Positions 53,041 through 61,593 of a stretch of 64,000 bases of DNA are shown here, one piece after another. Where the stretch lies: positions 123,940-187,939 of the forward strand of contig DIUT01000018.1 in NCBI GenBank assembly GCA_002423105.1. The letters are read 5' to 3'. This DNA is from Geobacter sp. UBA6151. Its GTDB lineage: Bacteria > Desulfobacterota > Desulfuromonadia > Geobacterales > Pseudopelobacteraceae. The number at the start of each line of letters is the position of its first letter. The first letter of the stretch is position 1. Both the position numbers and the translations under genes were made by a program. Under the pieces are notes generated by a model. That model worked only from the letters and a program-made list of their open reading frames with translations. It was not told the origin of the DNA and ran no database searches.

Positions 53041-54024
53041 ATGAGACATGCACAGATTATCGGCAGCGGCGCTGGCATCCCGGAACGGGTTGTCGGCAAT
53101 GATTTTTTTTCGTATCTGGTGGAGGATCCGGAGGAGTGGATCAGTTCACGTACCGGCATCAGGGAGCGACGTTTCGTCAGCCCTGATGAATCCACTTCTG
53201 ATCTGGCCGTACGGGCAGCACGCGCGGCACTGGACAATGCGGGAATTACGGCAACCGAGATTGACTGCATCATATTGGGCACCTCCACCCCCGACATGAT
53301 CCTCCCTGCCACTGCCTGCATGGTACAGAAGGAGATCGGCGCACAAAACGCCTTTGCCTTCGACCTCAATGCGGTCTGCGGCAGTTTTGTCTTTGCCATG
53401 GACACTGCCGACAGCTTCATCCGTTCCGGCAAGGCCCGTACCGCCCTGGTGATCGGCGCCGACACCTATTCCAAAATTCTCGATTTCAACGACAAGACGA
53501 CCTGCCCCATCTTTGGCGACGGGGCGGCTGCGGTGATACTACAGGCAACGGATATGCCTGACAGCGGTATTCTGCACTCGTTCATCCGGACTGACGGTAA
53601 TGGCTGGCCACTGATCCAGGTTCCCTCCTCCGGTTCCCGCAAGCCGATCACTTCAGAAACCATTGCCGCAAAAGAGAATACCTTCTACATGTCCGGCAAA
53701 CCGGTATACGTGTTTGCAACCGAAGCGATCCCGGAATTGATTAAAACGGTCTGTGACATGGCTTCCATCACCCCGGCTGACCTGGACTGGATCATTCCCC
53801 ATCAGGCGAACGTACGGATTATCGACACTGTGGCCAAGAAGCATGATATTCCCAAGGAGAAGTTTTTGCTGAACTTGCAGAAATATGGCAATACAGCCGC
53901 CGCTTCAGTGGCATTGGCAGTGGATGAGTTTCGCCGTAACGGCACGATCAAGCCAGGCCAGCTGGTGCTGGTCATGGGCTTTGGCGGCGGCCTTTCCTGG
54001 GGAGGTTTGCTGATCAGATTCTGA
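53041..54024 (+). CDS. fabH: 3-oxoacyl-ACP synthase III (FabH)
   Basis: A 327-residue condensing enzyme that starts fatty acid synthesis from acetyl-CoA and malonyl-ACP. The Cys-His-Asn triad is intact: Cys113 (DLNAVCGSF), His254 (WIIPHQANVRII) and Asn284 (KYGNTAAAS). The N-terminus (MRHAQIIGSGAGIPERVVGN) fits the family from the ATG at 53041, although no ribosome binding site precedes it; a TTG at 53002 would add 13 residues. No other fatty acid genes are adjacent. The 3' end overlaps the convergent methyltransferase gene by 11 bases. Confidence 0.93.
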   Translation: MRHAQIIGSGAGIPERVVGNDFFSYLVEDPEEWISSRTGIRERRFVSPDESTSDLAVRAARAALDNAGITATEIDCIILGTSTPDMILPATACMVQKEIGAQNAFAFDLNAVCGSFVFAMDTADSFIRSGKARTALVIGADTYSKILDFNDKTTCPIFGDGAAAVILQATDMPDSGILHSFIRTDGNGWPLIQVPSSGSRKPITSETIAAKENTFYMSGKPVYVFATEAIPELIKTVCDMASITPADLDWIIPHQANVRIIDTVAKKHDIPKEKFLLNLQKYGNTAAASVALAVDEFRRNGTIKPGQLVLVMGFGGGLSWGGLLIRF

Positions 54025-55108
54025 ACCCGGCAATACCTTCGCCGGCCTGCTCTGTCCGCAAACCGGAGATTTCAAACAAACCCCTGAGCAGTTCCTCAGG
54101 GGTTTTCTTTTTCCAGCCATCATGGAATTGGCTGGCAGCAACCAGACAGCCACCGGGAGCCAGCATCTCCACCAGTGTTTTAACGATACCGGCCACTACG
54201 TCCGGTGCATTGATGATCGGCCCTCCTAACAAACCGTTGCAAACGATCAGATCGTACGCTCCGGAGCTGGAATTGCAATCCAACAGGTCAACTGCCTTGA
54301 AACAGACTCGCTCACTCCACCCCAGCTCTTTCATATAGCTGACCCGTAGCCGGTAGCCTTGCTGGCGTTTCAGGTCGTGGGGCAGAGATTGCTCACTGGC
54401 GGCATATACCTCCAGTGGTTCAATGGTCCATCCTTCAACCCGTGCCTGATCCAGCTGCCAGCCGCTTTTTCCCAGCATTTCTACTAATTCCCAAGTGCCT
54501 TCACCGCTACCGCAGGCTGCATCAAGGCACCTGATAGAGCGCTTACCCGACCGCAACCATGCGTTCAGAATAGGTAACAACCATGTTGCCTGTTCCGGAT
54601 AGCGGCCAAATCCTGCGCCATTGTATCGCTTGGGAAGAAAGGAATAAAACAGGAAACAAGCTCGCAGCGATGGATAAGCCAGCAAAAGCTCAAGGAAATC
54701 TGCCGGGTTTGGTGTCTGTTGCAGCCAGCATGGCAGCCCGCCGTACACGTCGGCCCAGCTTAGAGCAGCATGGAACGGACTGCTGTAATGGTGTGGAGGG
54801 TACGACAGGCTCTGAGCATAGAAACGGCGGAAGGCGCGGGAGATTTCCGCCAATGGCAGATAAACCTCAGACTGGCAACGGATTTCCGGCGTAATCATCA
54901 AACCTGGAGCTGGCAGGGGAACGGGACAGACAGCACTCCAGAGCAGATAGCGTTGCCTGAGAGAGTGAATTGCCGTCGTGAATGATGCAGGATCTGGGAT
55001 GCGGAACAACGGGCAGGTTGTTGCATTGTACAGCGGCAGTTCAAGGCTCACAACTAAGGGTTCGGCATTATGGCTGTGGCTTAACCGGCTCTGTCTTGGC
55101 CATGTCAC
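54014..55108 (-). CDS. SAM-dependent methyltransferase, CheR-like layout
   Basis: A protein of up to 364 residues. SAM motif I is IRCLDAACGSGEGTWELVEML, motif II lies near VEGWTIEPLE, and the post-I motif is AYDLIVCNGLLGGPIINAP, so a Rossmann methyltransferase domain fills about 180-360. The arrangement of motif I, a long insert and a CNGLL loop resembles CheR-type or chemotaxis-related methyltransferases, but the N-terminal 150 residues are not recognised. The start at 55108 overlaps motB by 41 bases, and the true start may be internal. Position after flbD-motA-motB suggests a motility link; the substrate is unknown. Confidence 0.75.
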   Translation of the reverse strand: MTWPRQSRLSHSHNAEPLVVSLELPLYNATTCPLFRIPDPASFTTAIHSLRQRYLLWSAVCPVPLPAPGLMITPEIRCQSEVYLPLAEISRAFRRFYAQSLSYPPHHYSSPFHAALSWADVYGGLPCWLQQTPNPADFLELLLAYPSLRACFLFYSFLPKRYNGAGFGRYPEQATWLLPILNAWLRSGKRSIRCLDAACGSGEGTWELVEMLGKSGWQLDQARVEGWTIEPLEVYAASEQSLPHDLKRQQGYRLRVSYMKELGWSERVCFKAVDLLDCNSSSGAYDLIVCNGLLGGPIINAPDVVAGIVKTLVEMLAPGGCLVAASQFHDGWKKKTPEELLRGLFEISGLRTEQAGEGIAGFRI

Positions 55109-55886
55109 CGGAAAGTAGCACGATGTCGACGCGCCGGTTTCTGGCCCGACCTTCAGAGGTGGTGTTTTCAGCCATAGGCCTGAATTCAGCGTAACCGGTG
55201 GCTGATATTGAGGAAGGATCGACCTCGTAGCTCCTCAAGACATAACGCAGGACATTGGTGGATCGTGCCGTTGAAAGCTCCCAGTTGGAAGGAAATTGTG
55301 AACTGCTGATCGGTATATTGTCGGTATGTCCCTCAATCCGCAACGGGTTTGAGTATTGGGTCATGGCCTCAATGATGGTGTTCAGGATCTGGTAGCCGGA
55401 CGCTTTGACCGTGGCCGAGCCCGAATCGAAGAATCCGGCCTCCTTCAGGCTGATCACCAGGCCACGGTTGGTAATACCGATTGACACCTTGTTCTGGGCA
55501 CCATGCTTGATCAGATAGGCCTCAATGGCAGACTGAATTTCCTTGAAATCCTTCTCTTCCGCCTGTCCTTTTGATTTCCCGCCCTGGCGCTGTCCGGCGA
55601 CCGGCATCTTGCGCGTCATGGGAATAACGGCCATTTCCGGCTTAATGGCCGGTATGGTGCGCAAATCCATGGAATCCAGCACCGCTTTCTGCCCTGCGGC
55701 AGCCATGGTGGAGTAGCCGAAAGATTCCCGTAGCGACTGCATAACCTCCTCAGCCTTCTGCTTGTCGGTTTGGGACATGGCATAAAGGGTGGTAAAGACG
55801 GCAAACAACAAGGTAATGAAGTCGGCGTAGGACACCAGCCAGCGTTCGTGGTTGGCATGCTTTTCAGGTTCTCTTTTCAGCGCCAC
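55068..55886 (-). CDS. motB: MotB, flagellar motor stator
   Basis: A 272-residue stator protein. One TM helix near residues 17-40 contains the proton-binding Asp of VSYADFITLLFAVF. After a linker, the OmpA-like peptidoglycan-binding domain (about 150-262) shows EGHTDNIPI, NWELSTARS and GRARNRRVDIVLL. It follows motA by 12 bases. The Asp and the lack of a polar-residue-rich plug typical of PomB point to proton coupling, with modest certainty. Confidence 0.94.
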   Translation of the reverse strand: MALKREPEKHANHERWLVSYADFITLLFAVFTTLYAMSQTDKQKAEEVMQSLRESFGYSTMAAAGQKAVLDSMDLRTIPAIKPEMAVIPMTRKMPVAGQRQGGKSKGQAEEKDFKEIQSAIEAYLIKHGAQNKVSIGITNRGLVISLKEAGFFDSGSATVKASGYQILNTIIEAMTQYSNPLRIEGHTDNIPISSSQFPSNWELSTARSTNVLRYVLRSYEVDPSSISATGYAEFRPMAENTTSEGRARNRRVDIVLLSGDMAKTEPVKPQP

Positions 55887-55898
55887 CTGTGGCTCCTT

Positions 55899-56648
55899 CT
55901 AATGGTCCGCACCGGCAAATGATTTAAGCTTCTGCTCGATAAAGTGGGGGTTTTCGCCATTCTGTATGGCAATCAAGCCTTCGACAATCATAACCCGCCG
56001 CAGAACTTCTTCTTTCATGCGAATCTTAATTTTTGAAGCAATTGGCAGACAGACGATATTGGCGGTCATAAGACCGTAGATGGTGGCAACAAACGCAACG
56101 GCAATACCGGCGCCAAGCTTGGAGGTGTCGGAAAGGTTACTCATGACGTGGATAAGGCCGAGCACGGCGCCGATAATACCGATGGTTGGTGAATAGCCGC
56201 CGGCTGCTTCGTAAAACTCCACAGAGTGTTTTTGATGGTCTTCATAGGCCATGATCTCGGCCTCAAGAGTTTCCCGCAATTTCTGCGGGTCAATACCGTC
56301 AACCACCAAAGATATCCCTTTCTTGATAAAAGGGTCACTGGCATTCTGGGCTTCCTGCTCAAGGGAGATCAAGCCGTTACGGCGCGCCTTGGTGGCATAA
56401 CCGATGATGTCCTTGACTATCGATTCCGGATCCATCTTGGGCGGCAGAATGGCGATCTTGACATCTTTAAACGCTTGTATGCAGGCTGGCAGTGGAAATG
56501 AAACAAAGACTGCGCCAAAGGTACCGCCGAGTACGATCAAGGCAGCAGTGGGCTGAATCAGTGACGAAAGATGCAAACCTTCCAGAATGGCGCCACCAAA
56601 AACAGCGCCAAAGCCCAGTGCAAGGCCAATAATTGTTGCTAAATCCAT
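55899..56648 (-). CDS. motA: MotA, flagellar motor stator
   Basis: A 249-residue stator protein with four TM helices. The opening (MDLATIIGLALGFGAVFGGA), the large cytoplasmic loop with conserved charges and the paired TM segments SPTIGIIGAVLGLIHVM and AVAFVATIYGLMTANIV are those of MotA. The length is typical of the short MotA/PomA type. It begins three bases after flbD. Confidence 0.95.
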   Translation of the reverse strand: MDLATIIGLALGFGAVFGGAILEGLHLSSLIQPTAALIVLGGTFGAVFVSFPLPACIQAFKDVKIAILPPKMDPESIVKDIIGYATKARRNGLISLEQEAQNASDPFIKKGISLVVDGIDPQKLRETLEAEIMAYEDHQKHSVEFYEAAGGYSPTIGIIGAVLGLIHVMSNLSDTSKLGAGIAVAFVATIYGLMTANIVCLPIASKIKIRMKEEVLRRVMIVEGLIAIQNGENPHFIEQKLKSFAGADH

Positions 56649-56651
56649 AGG

Positions 56652-56969
56652 TCAGGTATCCTGGTGATGAAGTGGAGAAAATTCGGTTCTTGCCACCTGT
56701 TGTTTTTGGGCATCATCAACAAGAGGCGCATAAAGACCCAATCGGCTGCGTGTAAGATATTTCGGACGCTGACAGAAACTGCCGGCCCGTCGCAGTGCTT
56801 TGCTACGAAAGGCTATGATCCGGTTGAGAATCACCCGGCTGCGCTCACGCACCAGAATATGATGGCCATTGTACAAGGTAATGACAGTGTCTGGGGTTTC
56901 TTCAATGCTGATGATATGGTCCGGATTAAGCAGCATTACCTGACGGTCAAGACGGGTAACGAGGATCAT
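56652..56969 (-). CDS. flbD: FlbD/SwrD family flagellar protein with an extended C-terminus
   Basis: A 105-residue protein. The N-terminal 55 residues are FlbD-like (MILVTRLDRQVMLLNPDHII, then ETPDTVITLYNGHHILVRER). SwrD in Bacillus boosts stator power, which fits the position just before motA. Family members are usually 60-80 residues; the last 45 residues here (RAGSFCQRPKYLTRSRLGLY onward) are basic and unusual. First gene of the flbD-motA-motB group. Confidence 0.85.
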   Translation of the reverse strand: MILVTRLDRQVMLLNPDHIISIEETPDTVITLYNGHHILVRERSRVILNRIIAFRSKALRRAGSFCQRPKYLTRSRLGLYAPLVDDAQKQQVARTEFSPLHHQDT

Positions 56970-57061
56970 GAAAACCTCATAGTTAATTTTTTGCGAAGAA
57001 TATCAAATAACTAGATAAGGTCAAGCATTTATTCCGACCACTTGCGGGCAATGGAAGGAAC

Positions 57062-58156
57062 TTAACGCAGTATGGCGTCTATAGCGTCGAAATTGATGAA
57101 TTTTTCCGCTGTAGAATTGATGAGCTCAATCTTCTCGGTATCCTCCGGGCCAATTTTGGAAACATGCTCCCGCAGCAGCGCGAAGACATCTGCTGTGGTT
57201 TCCTCAATTCTGATATAGGGTATACCGCTGTCCACCAGGATGCGCTGGGTAATGGTTGACATCGGCGTATGTCCGGCCACGATCAGTCCGGCAAGGCGGG
57301 CACGGAATTCAGGAATATGATGCAAGGCGGAGGCGGTCACAATCAGTTCGTCTCGTGAACTGGTGACAATCAGCAGCGTCGAATCGTCCAGGGTTTCGAT
57401 CACTTTCTGGGATGAGGCGGCGCCGATCTGAATTGTGTGACAGATACGGCTACGGTCGCCGGGATCGCCGAAAAGCGGTAGTTGCAGCAGTTCTGCCAGA
57501 TGTTGCAGGGTAGGGTCGGCCAAAGTCCGGGAGTAGTCAAAGGCGCTGCTCACCAGCAGGTTGCGATGCTTAAACGCTTTCGCAAGGTAGGACATGGACT
57601 CTTCACGTTTGTGGGGCACCAGTTTGTTGGCCATAATGACCTTAACCCTGGCATGCTCCCGCTCGTACAGTGGCAGGTTCAACTCCACCGCATCAATGAC
57701 ATTGCCGATACCGCCGCCGGTCACCATCAGTACCGGGGTGTCAAGCATGGCCGCAACCTGCGCGTTGTTGACCCCCACCACAGACCCGACACCACCGTGG
57801 CCAGCCCCTTCAATAATCAGGAAGTCATGACGCTTTTCCAGCTCGGCGCAGGCATCGCAGATCAGCTGCCGTGGTATCCGTGCATCAATAGTCCCGTCAA
57901 GAAAACGGCGTGTCGTACCTGGGGTCAGGGTCATGGGAGACATCAACGGAGCATCCTGATCCAGATTATAGACACTGGCCATCATGGCAGCATCCTTGTC
58001 CATGATTATGCCGTTGTATTCAATACACTTGGGACCAATCGGCTTCATGAATCCAACGCTGGCATACCTTCTCCGCGCCAGATGCATCAGGGAAAGAGAT
58101 ATGGTGGTCTTGCCACAATGCTGACCGGTGGCCCCGATGAAAATTTTTCTGCACAT
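57062..58156 (-). CDS. BioD/Pta-N-like P-loop protein with DRTGG domain
   Basis: A 364-residue protein. The N-terminal half is a BioD/CobB-type P-loop NTPase (IFIGATGQHCGKTTISLSLM; HDFLIIEGAGHGGVGSVVG as the acidic motif). The C-terminal half (about 225-340) is a DRTGG-type domain, as in the N-terminal region of long phosphotransacetylases. The phosphotransacetylase catalytic domain itself is absent, so the protein is a stand-alone version of the regulatory part. AAGGAGG precedes the ATG at 58156. It lies downstream of two ABC-2 permease genes but 86 bases apart. Function unproven. Confidence 0.82.
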   Translation of the reverse strand: MCRKIFIGATGQHCGKTTISLSLMHLARRRYASVGFMKPIGPKCIEYNGIIMDKDAAMMASVYNLDQDAPLMSPMTLTPGTTRRFLDGTIDARIPRQLICDACAELEKRHDFLIIEGAGHGGVGSVVGVNNAQVAAMLDTPVLMVTGGGIGNVIDAVELNLPLYEREHARVKVIMANKLVPHKREESMSYLAKAFKHRNLLVSSAFDYSRTLADPTLQHLAELLQLPLFGDPGDRSRICHTIQIGAASSQKVIETLDDSTLLIVTSSRDELIVTASALHHIPEFRARLAGLIVAGHTPMSTITQRILVDSGIPYIRIEETTADVFALLREHVSKIGPEDTEKIELINSTAEKFINFDAIDAILR

Positions 58157-58241
58157 AGTCCCGTTCCTCCTTTGGGGCAGCAGATAGTTGGTATAACGAT
58201 ACCACAAACCACCTGTTTGTCATCTTTCAGAATACGGTGAT

Positions 58242-59366
58242 CTAGCCCACCGTCTTTCTGAACCGCGCAACCGCTATTGTCAGTACGGCAACCCCCAGCA
58301 CTGCCAAAGCCAACAACTGCGGCCAAAGCAGTTCAAGGCCAACCCCCTTCAGATATAATCCTCTGATGATCACCAGATAGTAGCGCATCGGATTAAAGAG
58401 TGTCAGCCACTGGACAACGGTTGGCATATTCTCTATGGGAAAAGCAAAACCGGAAAGCAGCATGGCGGGAAAGATGATGAAAAAGGCACTCATCTTAGCC
58501 TGTTGCTGGGTCTGGCTGATGGTGGAGATGAATAACCCGGTACCCAGGGAACTCATCAAAAACAGGCCGGTTGCAAACACCAGTAGCCAAAGGCTGCCCC
58601 GGATGGGGACATCGAAAACCAATGCGCCAACCAGACTGATCAAGGCCACGTTGGCATAGCCAATCAGCACAAAAGGCAGTGTCTTGCCCAGAATAAACTC
58701 GGTTTTCCTGATCGGTGTCACGATCACCTGCTCGATGGTGCCGATCTCCTTTTCCCGGACAATGGCCATGGCAGAGAGCAGCATGGTGATGATGTAGACG
58801 ATGTTAGCCACCACCGCCGGCACATAGAACGGCGGGCTGGCCAGATCAGGGTTGAACCAGGCCCGCGGCTCAAGCCGTACCTGGCCCGGCAGGCCTGCTC
58901 CATGGTCCAATGCCTGTTTGCGCAGCTGTTCCGTGTTCCAGTGTTCTGCAAACTTGGCCAGATATCCCAGCACAATACCGGTCGTATTAGAATCCGAACC
59001 GTCCAGCAATGCTTGAATCGATACCTGTCTGCCACGCAACAGGTCTGAACTGAAACCGGGATTAATCACCAGCACCAGCCGTGCAGCGCCGTTGTCCAGC
59101 AGTTTTTGTGCTGCACGCTGATCGGGCGGAGTTGCTTTCAGGCGGAAGTGGCCTGATGAGAAGAGCACTGCCAGCAAATCGCGGCTTTCCGGTGAATTAT
59201 CCCGGTCGATGACAGCGACCGGCACTGAACGCACATCCATGTTAACGGCATAGCCGAAGATCACCGTCTGGATCACCGGCAAGACAAAGAGCACGATCCG
59301 CATTCGTGAATCACGAAAGGTCTGGATGAACTCCTTGATCAACATGGCCTTCAGGCGCTCAAACAT
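58242..59366 (-). CDS. ABC-2 type permease, second of the pair
   Basis: A 374-residue inner-membrane permease of the YhhJ/YbhR type. One N-terminal TM (LFVLPVIQTVIFGYAVNMDV) is followed by a periplasmic domain of about 145 residues and five C-terminal helices. The motif REKEIGTIEQVIVTPI is diagnostic of the family. It would export a drug, lipid or polymer with an ATPase. It begins three bases after the upstream permease gene. Confidence 0.9.
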   Translation of the reverse strand: MFERLKAMLIKEFIQTFRDSRMRIVLFVLPVIQTVIFGYAVNMDVRSVPVAVIDRDNSPESRDLLAVLFSSGHFRLKATPPDQRAAQKLLDNGAARLVLVINPGFSSDLLRGRQVSIQALLDGSDSNTTGIVLGYLAKFAEHWNTEQLRKQALDHGAGLPGQVRLEPRAWFNPDLASPPFYVPAVVANIVYIITMLLSAMAIVREKEIGTIEQVIVTPIRKTEFILGKTLPFVLIGYANVALISLVGALVFDVPIRGSLWLLVFATGLFLMSSLGTGLFISTISQTQQQAKMSAFFIIFPAMLLSGFAFPIENMPTVVQWLTLFNPMRYYLVIIRGLYLKGVGLELLWPQLLALAVLGVAVLTIAVARFRKTVG

Positions 59367-59369
59367 TAG

Positions 59370-60509
59370 TTAATCCAGTCTTTTCCTGAATTTCAGGATC
59401 GCCGCCCCCAAAATGATTCCGGCAAAAGCCAGCAGGAACATCGCCTGGGGCCAGAGCACTATAAGTCCCACATCTTTCAGGTAAATGCCGCGCAAAATGG
59501 TGACAAAATAGCGGGCCGTCACAATATGGCTGACCACCTGAATCGGGGTTGGCATATTCTCAAGCGGAAAGATAAATCCGGACAACAGGAAGGCGGGTAA
59601 CACGGTAATAACCAGCGCCAGCTGGCTGGCCAGCAGCTGGCTTTTGGCCAGAATACTGATCAGCATCCCCACAGACAGCGCCCCCAGCAGAAAGAGCAGG
59701 GACATCAGCGAAAGCAGCCACAGGCTGCCCTTCAGCGGCACGTCAAACACAAAAACACCGATAACGACAGCCAGCGCCAGATCCACCACGCCGATACAAA
59801 AATATGGGGCCAGTTTGCCGATCACCAACTCAGCCCTGCTGACCGGCATGGTAATGATCTGCTCCATGGTACCGGTTTCCCATTCCCGCGCCATACTGAG
59901 CGAAGTCAGCAAGGCGGCCACAATCATCATGATCACCGGAATCAGGCCGGGGAATATGAAATTGCGGGAAACCATGTCCGTGTTGAACCAGATGCGGGGG
60001 CGGATTTCAAGCGGCGTGGCAGCTTTAGCCAGATGCGGGTTGTTTCTTTGCAGCGTCTCCACCATGATCTGGCGCGACCAGGTCAGCACAATTGCCTCGG
60101 CATAGCCCAGGGCAATGGTCGCGGTGGTGGGATCACTGCCGTCCAACAGCAGTTGTACTGCCGCCTCTCTCCCCACTCCCAGACGGCTGGCAAAATCAAC
60201 AGGAATAACGAGAGCGGCCAGCACGTCCCGGCGGTCTATGGCCTGTTCAAGCCCGGCATAGGATGATCCATTCAGGCGCAAGGCAAAGTAGCGTGATCCC
60301 TGAAAGCGGCTGACCAGTTCCCGGCTCTGCGGTGTGTTGCTCTGGTCCCAGACCGCCAGCGGTACCCGGTCCACATCCAGGGTCAGGGCATAGCCAAACA
60401 GAAACAACATGATCATTGGCGTAACAATTCCCAGCGCAAGACTGCGCGGATCACGCAATACATGCAGGAACTCCTTGCTGGCAACGGCTTTCAGGCGGCG
60501 CAGGTTCAT
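59370..60509 (-). CDS. ABC-2 type permease, first of the pair
   Basis: A 379-residue permease homologous to its downstream neighbour. It has the N-terminal TM (LGIVTPMIMLFLFGYALTLDV), a periplasmic domain, and five C-terminal helices with REWETGTMEQIITMPV. The two permeases would form a heterodimer. The usual ATPase and HlyD-type adaptor genes are not found upstream; only a 35-codon frame (60506-60613) overlaps the start as ATGA. Confidence 0.9.
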   Translation of the reverse strand: MNLRRLKAVASKEFLHVLRDPRSLALGIVTPMIMLFLFGYALTLDVDRVPLAVWDQSNTPQSRELVSRFQGSRYFALRLNGSSYAGLEQAIDRRDVLAALVIPVDFASRLGVGREAAVQLLLDGSDPTTATIALGYAEAIVLTWSRQIMVETLQRNNPHLAKAATPLEIRPRIWFNTDMVSRNFIFPGLIPVIMMIVAALLTSLSMAREWETGTMEQIITMPVSRAELVIGKLAPYFCIGVVDLALAVVIGVFVFDVPLKGSLWLLSLMSLLFLLGALSVGMLISILAKSQLLASQLALVITVLPAFLLSGFIFPLENMPTPIQVVSHIVTARYFVTILRGIYLKDVGLIVLWPQAMFLLAFAGIILGAAILKFRKRLD

Positions 60510-60613
60510 GGTGTTACCATGCCATGCGACAGCCGGAATGTCACGCCACTATCCTCTGTGCCTGCTGCCATGATGATGAACACAGCCGCTCGATCCTGGC
60601 GGAGTTGACACAT
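60506..60613 (-). CDS. 35-codon frame overlapping the first permease, possible remnant
   Basis: A short frame starting MCQLRQDRAAVF and ending VTFRLSHGMVTP, whose stop overlaps the permease ATG as ATGA, an arrangement typical of operons. The ending resembles the tail of an ABC ATPase or adaptor, but that is a weak impression. It may be a gene remnant or a chance frame. Confidence 0.25.
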   Translation of the reverse strand: MCQLRQDRAAVFIIMAAGTEDSGVTFRLSHGMVTP

Positions 60614-60664
60614 TGATGTGCTTGCCTTAGTATTTACATGTGTATTACAAAAAGGAGCACAAAC

Positions 60665-60901
60665 ATGACTACACTTTCATTGCGACTCCCCGAAGAATTG
60701 CTGCAAGACATAGACCTCCATGCCGAACAGTTGCATATCCCCAGGGCGGCCTATGTACGCAAGGCTCTGGAGCAGATGAACGCCGCGGTTGCAGCCGAGC
60801 AGCGCCGCGTCCGGCTGATGGAGGCAAGTCTGAAGGTTCGGGCTGAGAGCATGCGGGTGAATGCGGAATTCAGCGCCATCGAGGATACACCCCATGCGTA
60901 A
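60665..60901 (+). CDS. Ribbon-helix-helix antitoxin
   Basis: A 78-residue protein. The N-terminal part TTLSLRLPEELLQDIDLHAE, then IPRAAYVRKALEQM, is a ribbon-helix-helix DNA-binding fold of the CopG/ParD type; the C-terminal helix would bind and block the toxin. AAGGAG lies seven bases before the ATG at 60665. It overlaps the toxin gene by 8 bases and probably represses the operon. Confidence 0.88.
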   Translation: MTTLSLRLPEELLQDIDLHAEQLHIPRAAYVRKALEQMNAAVAAEQRRVRLMEASLKVRAESMRVNAEFSAIEDTPHA

Positions 60902-61241
60902 CCTCGGTGAAATTTGGCTGGCCAACTTCAATCCCGGCCGCGGCACGGAAGCAGACAAAGTCAGGCCGGTGCTGATCCTGCAAAACCAGGCTCTGCTTGA
61001 CGCCGACCACCCCTCCACCCTGATCATCCCCCTTACCACCAACCTGATTGACGATGCCGAACCGCTACGAATGCGCATACCGGCACAGGGCGGACTTGCC
61101 AAAAACTCCGACCTGCTGGTGGATCAACTGCGGGCCATTGATAACAAGCGGTTGATTGAAGGGCCGTTGCTGCAGCTTGGTGACAAGATGCTGAAACAGG
61201 TATATCAGGCGGTGGGTGAGGTGCTGGGGGTGGAATTATGA
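60894..61241 (+). CDS. MazF/PemK family endoribonuclease toxin
   Basis: A 115-residue toxin. GEIWLANFNPGRGTEADKVR and RPVLILQN match the PemK/MazF opening, including the conserved Arg-Pro; LIIPLTTN and LLVDQLRAIDNKRL complete the fold. It cuts mRNA when free of the antitoxin. The start at 60894 lies inside the antitoxin gene end, as usual for these pairs. Confidence 0.9.
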   Translation: MRNLGEIWLANFNPGRGTEADKVRPVLILQNQALLDADHPSTLIIPLTTNLIDDAEPLRMRIPAQGGLAKNSDLLVDQLRAIDNKRLIEGPLLQLGDKMLKQVYQAVGEVLGVEL

Positions 61242-61285
61242 TGACTCTTTCCCAGCACCTGTCCCAAACATAATGTGGAGCCCTT

Positions 61286-61429
61286 GTGCGCGCTGAATAT
61301 ATTGATCTAAATCGTACGTTTCTCGATGTGGACGAAGATTCCGATATCGAAAAAGCTTCTTATAAAAGCTACCTTGCCAGACGCCTGGACATTGACGGCC
61401 TGGAAGTTGTGGGTATTGACTTTACTTAG
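61286..61429 (+). CDS. 47-residue acidic small protein after the toxin gene
   Basis: A GTG start at 61286 with GGAG six bases upstream opens a frame of 47 residues: RAEYIDLNRTFLDVDEDSDI near the start, then EKASYKSYLARRLDIDGLE and a VVGIDFT end. It is charged and soluble. It follows the toxin gene by 44 bases on the same strand and may be part of the same transcript, or a remnant of a larger gene. No family recognised. Confidence 0.45.
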   Translation: MRAEYIDLNRTFLDVDEDSDIEKASYKSYLARRLDIDGLEVVGIDFT

Positions 61430-61513
61430 CCAGGGAATTCAAGCATTTTTTGCCAATAACAGGTAGTCCGTTAGCTGATGTAGCAAACCGCTGAACACCC
61501 GTTCACTCCCCAT

Positions 61514-61571
61514 TTCAATAGGGTAGCATAGACCCTGTTAATACCCTATTGAACTCAACACTACCCTATTG
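61514..61571. promoter_or_regulatory. Triple TACCCTATTG repeat upstream of selB
   Basis: TTCAATAGGGTA (61514-61525) and TACCCTATTGAA (61542-61553) form perfect 12-bp inverted arms around 16 bases, and TACCCTATTG recurs at 61562-61571. The third copy ends 22 bases before the selB ATG. The arrangement suggests a repressor or activator site controlling selB. Confidence 0.65.
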
Positions 61572-61593
61572 GAAGAAGGATGCAAAACAATCC

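Noticed and set aside
61430..61593. selC or another tRNA gene next to selB
   Set aside because: No acceptor stem, GTTCGA-type T loop or CCA end is visible; the region is filled by the repeat structure.
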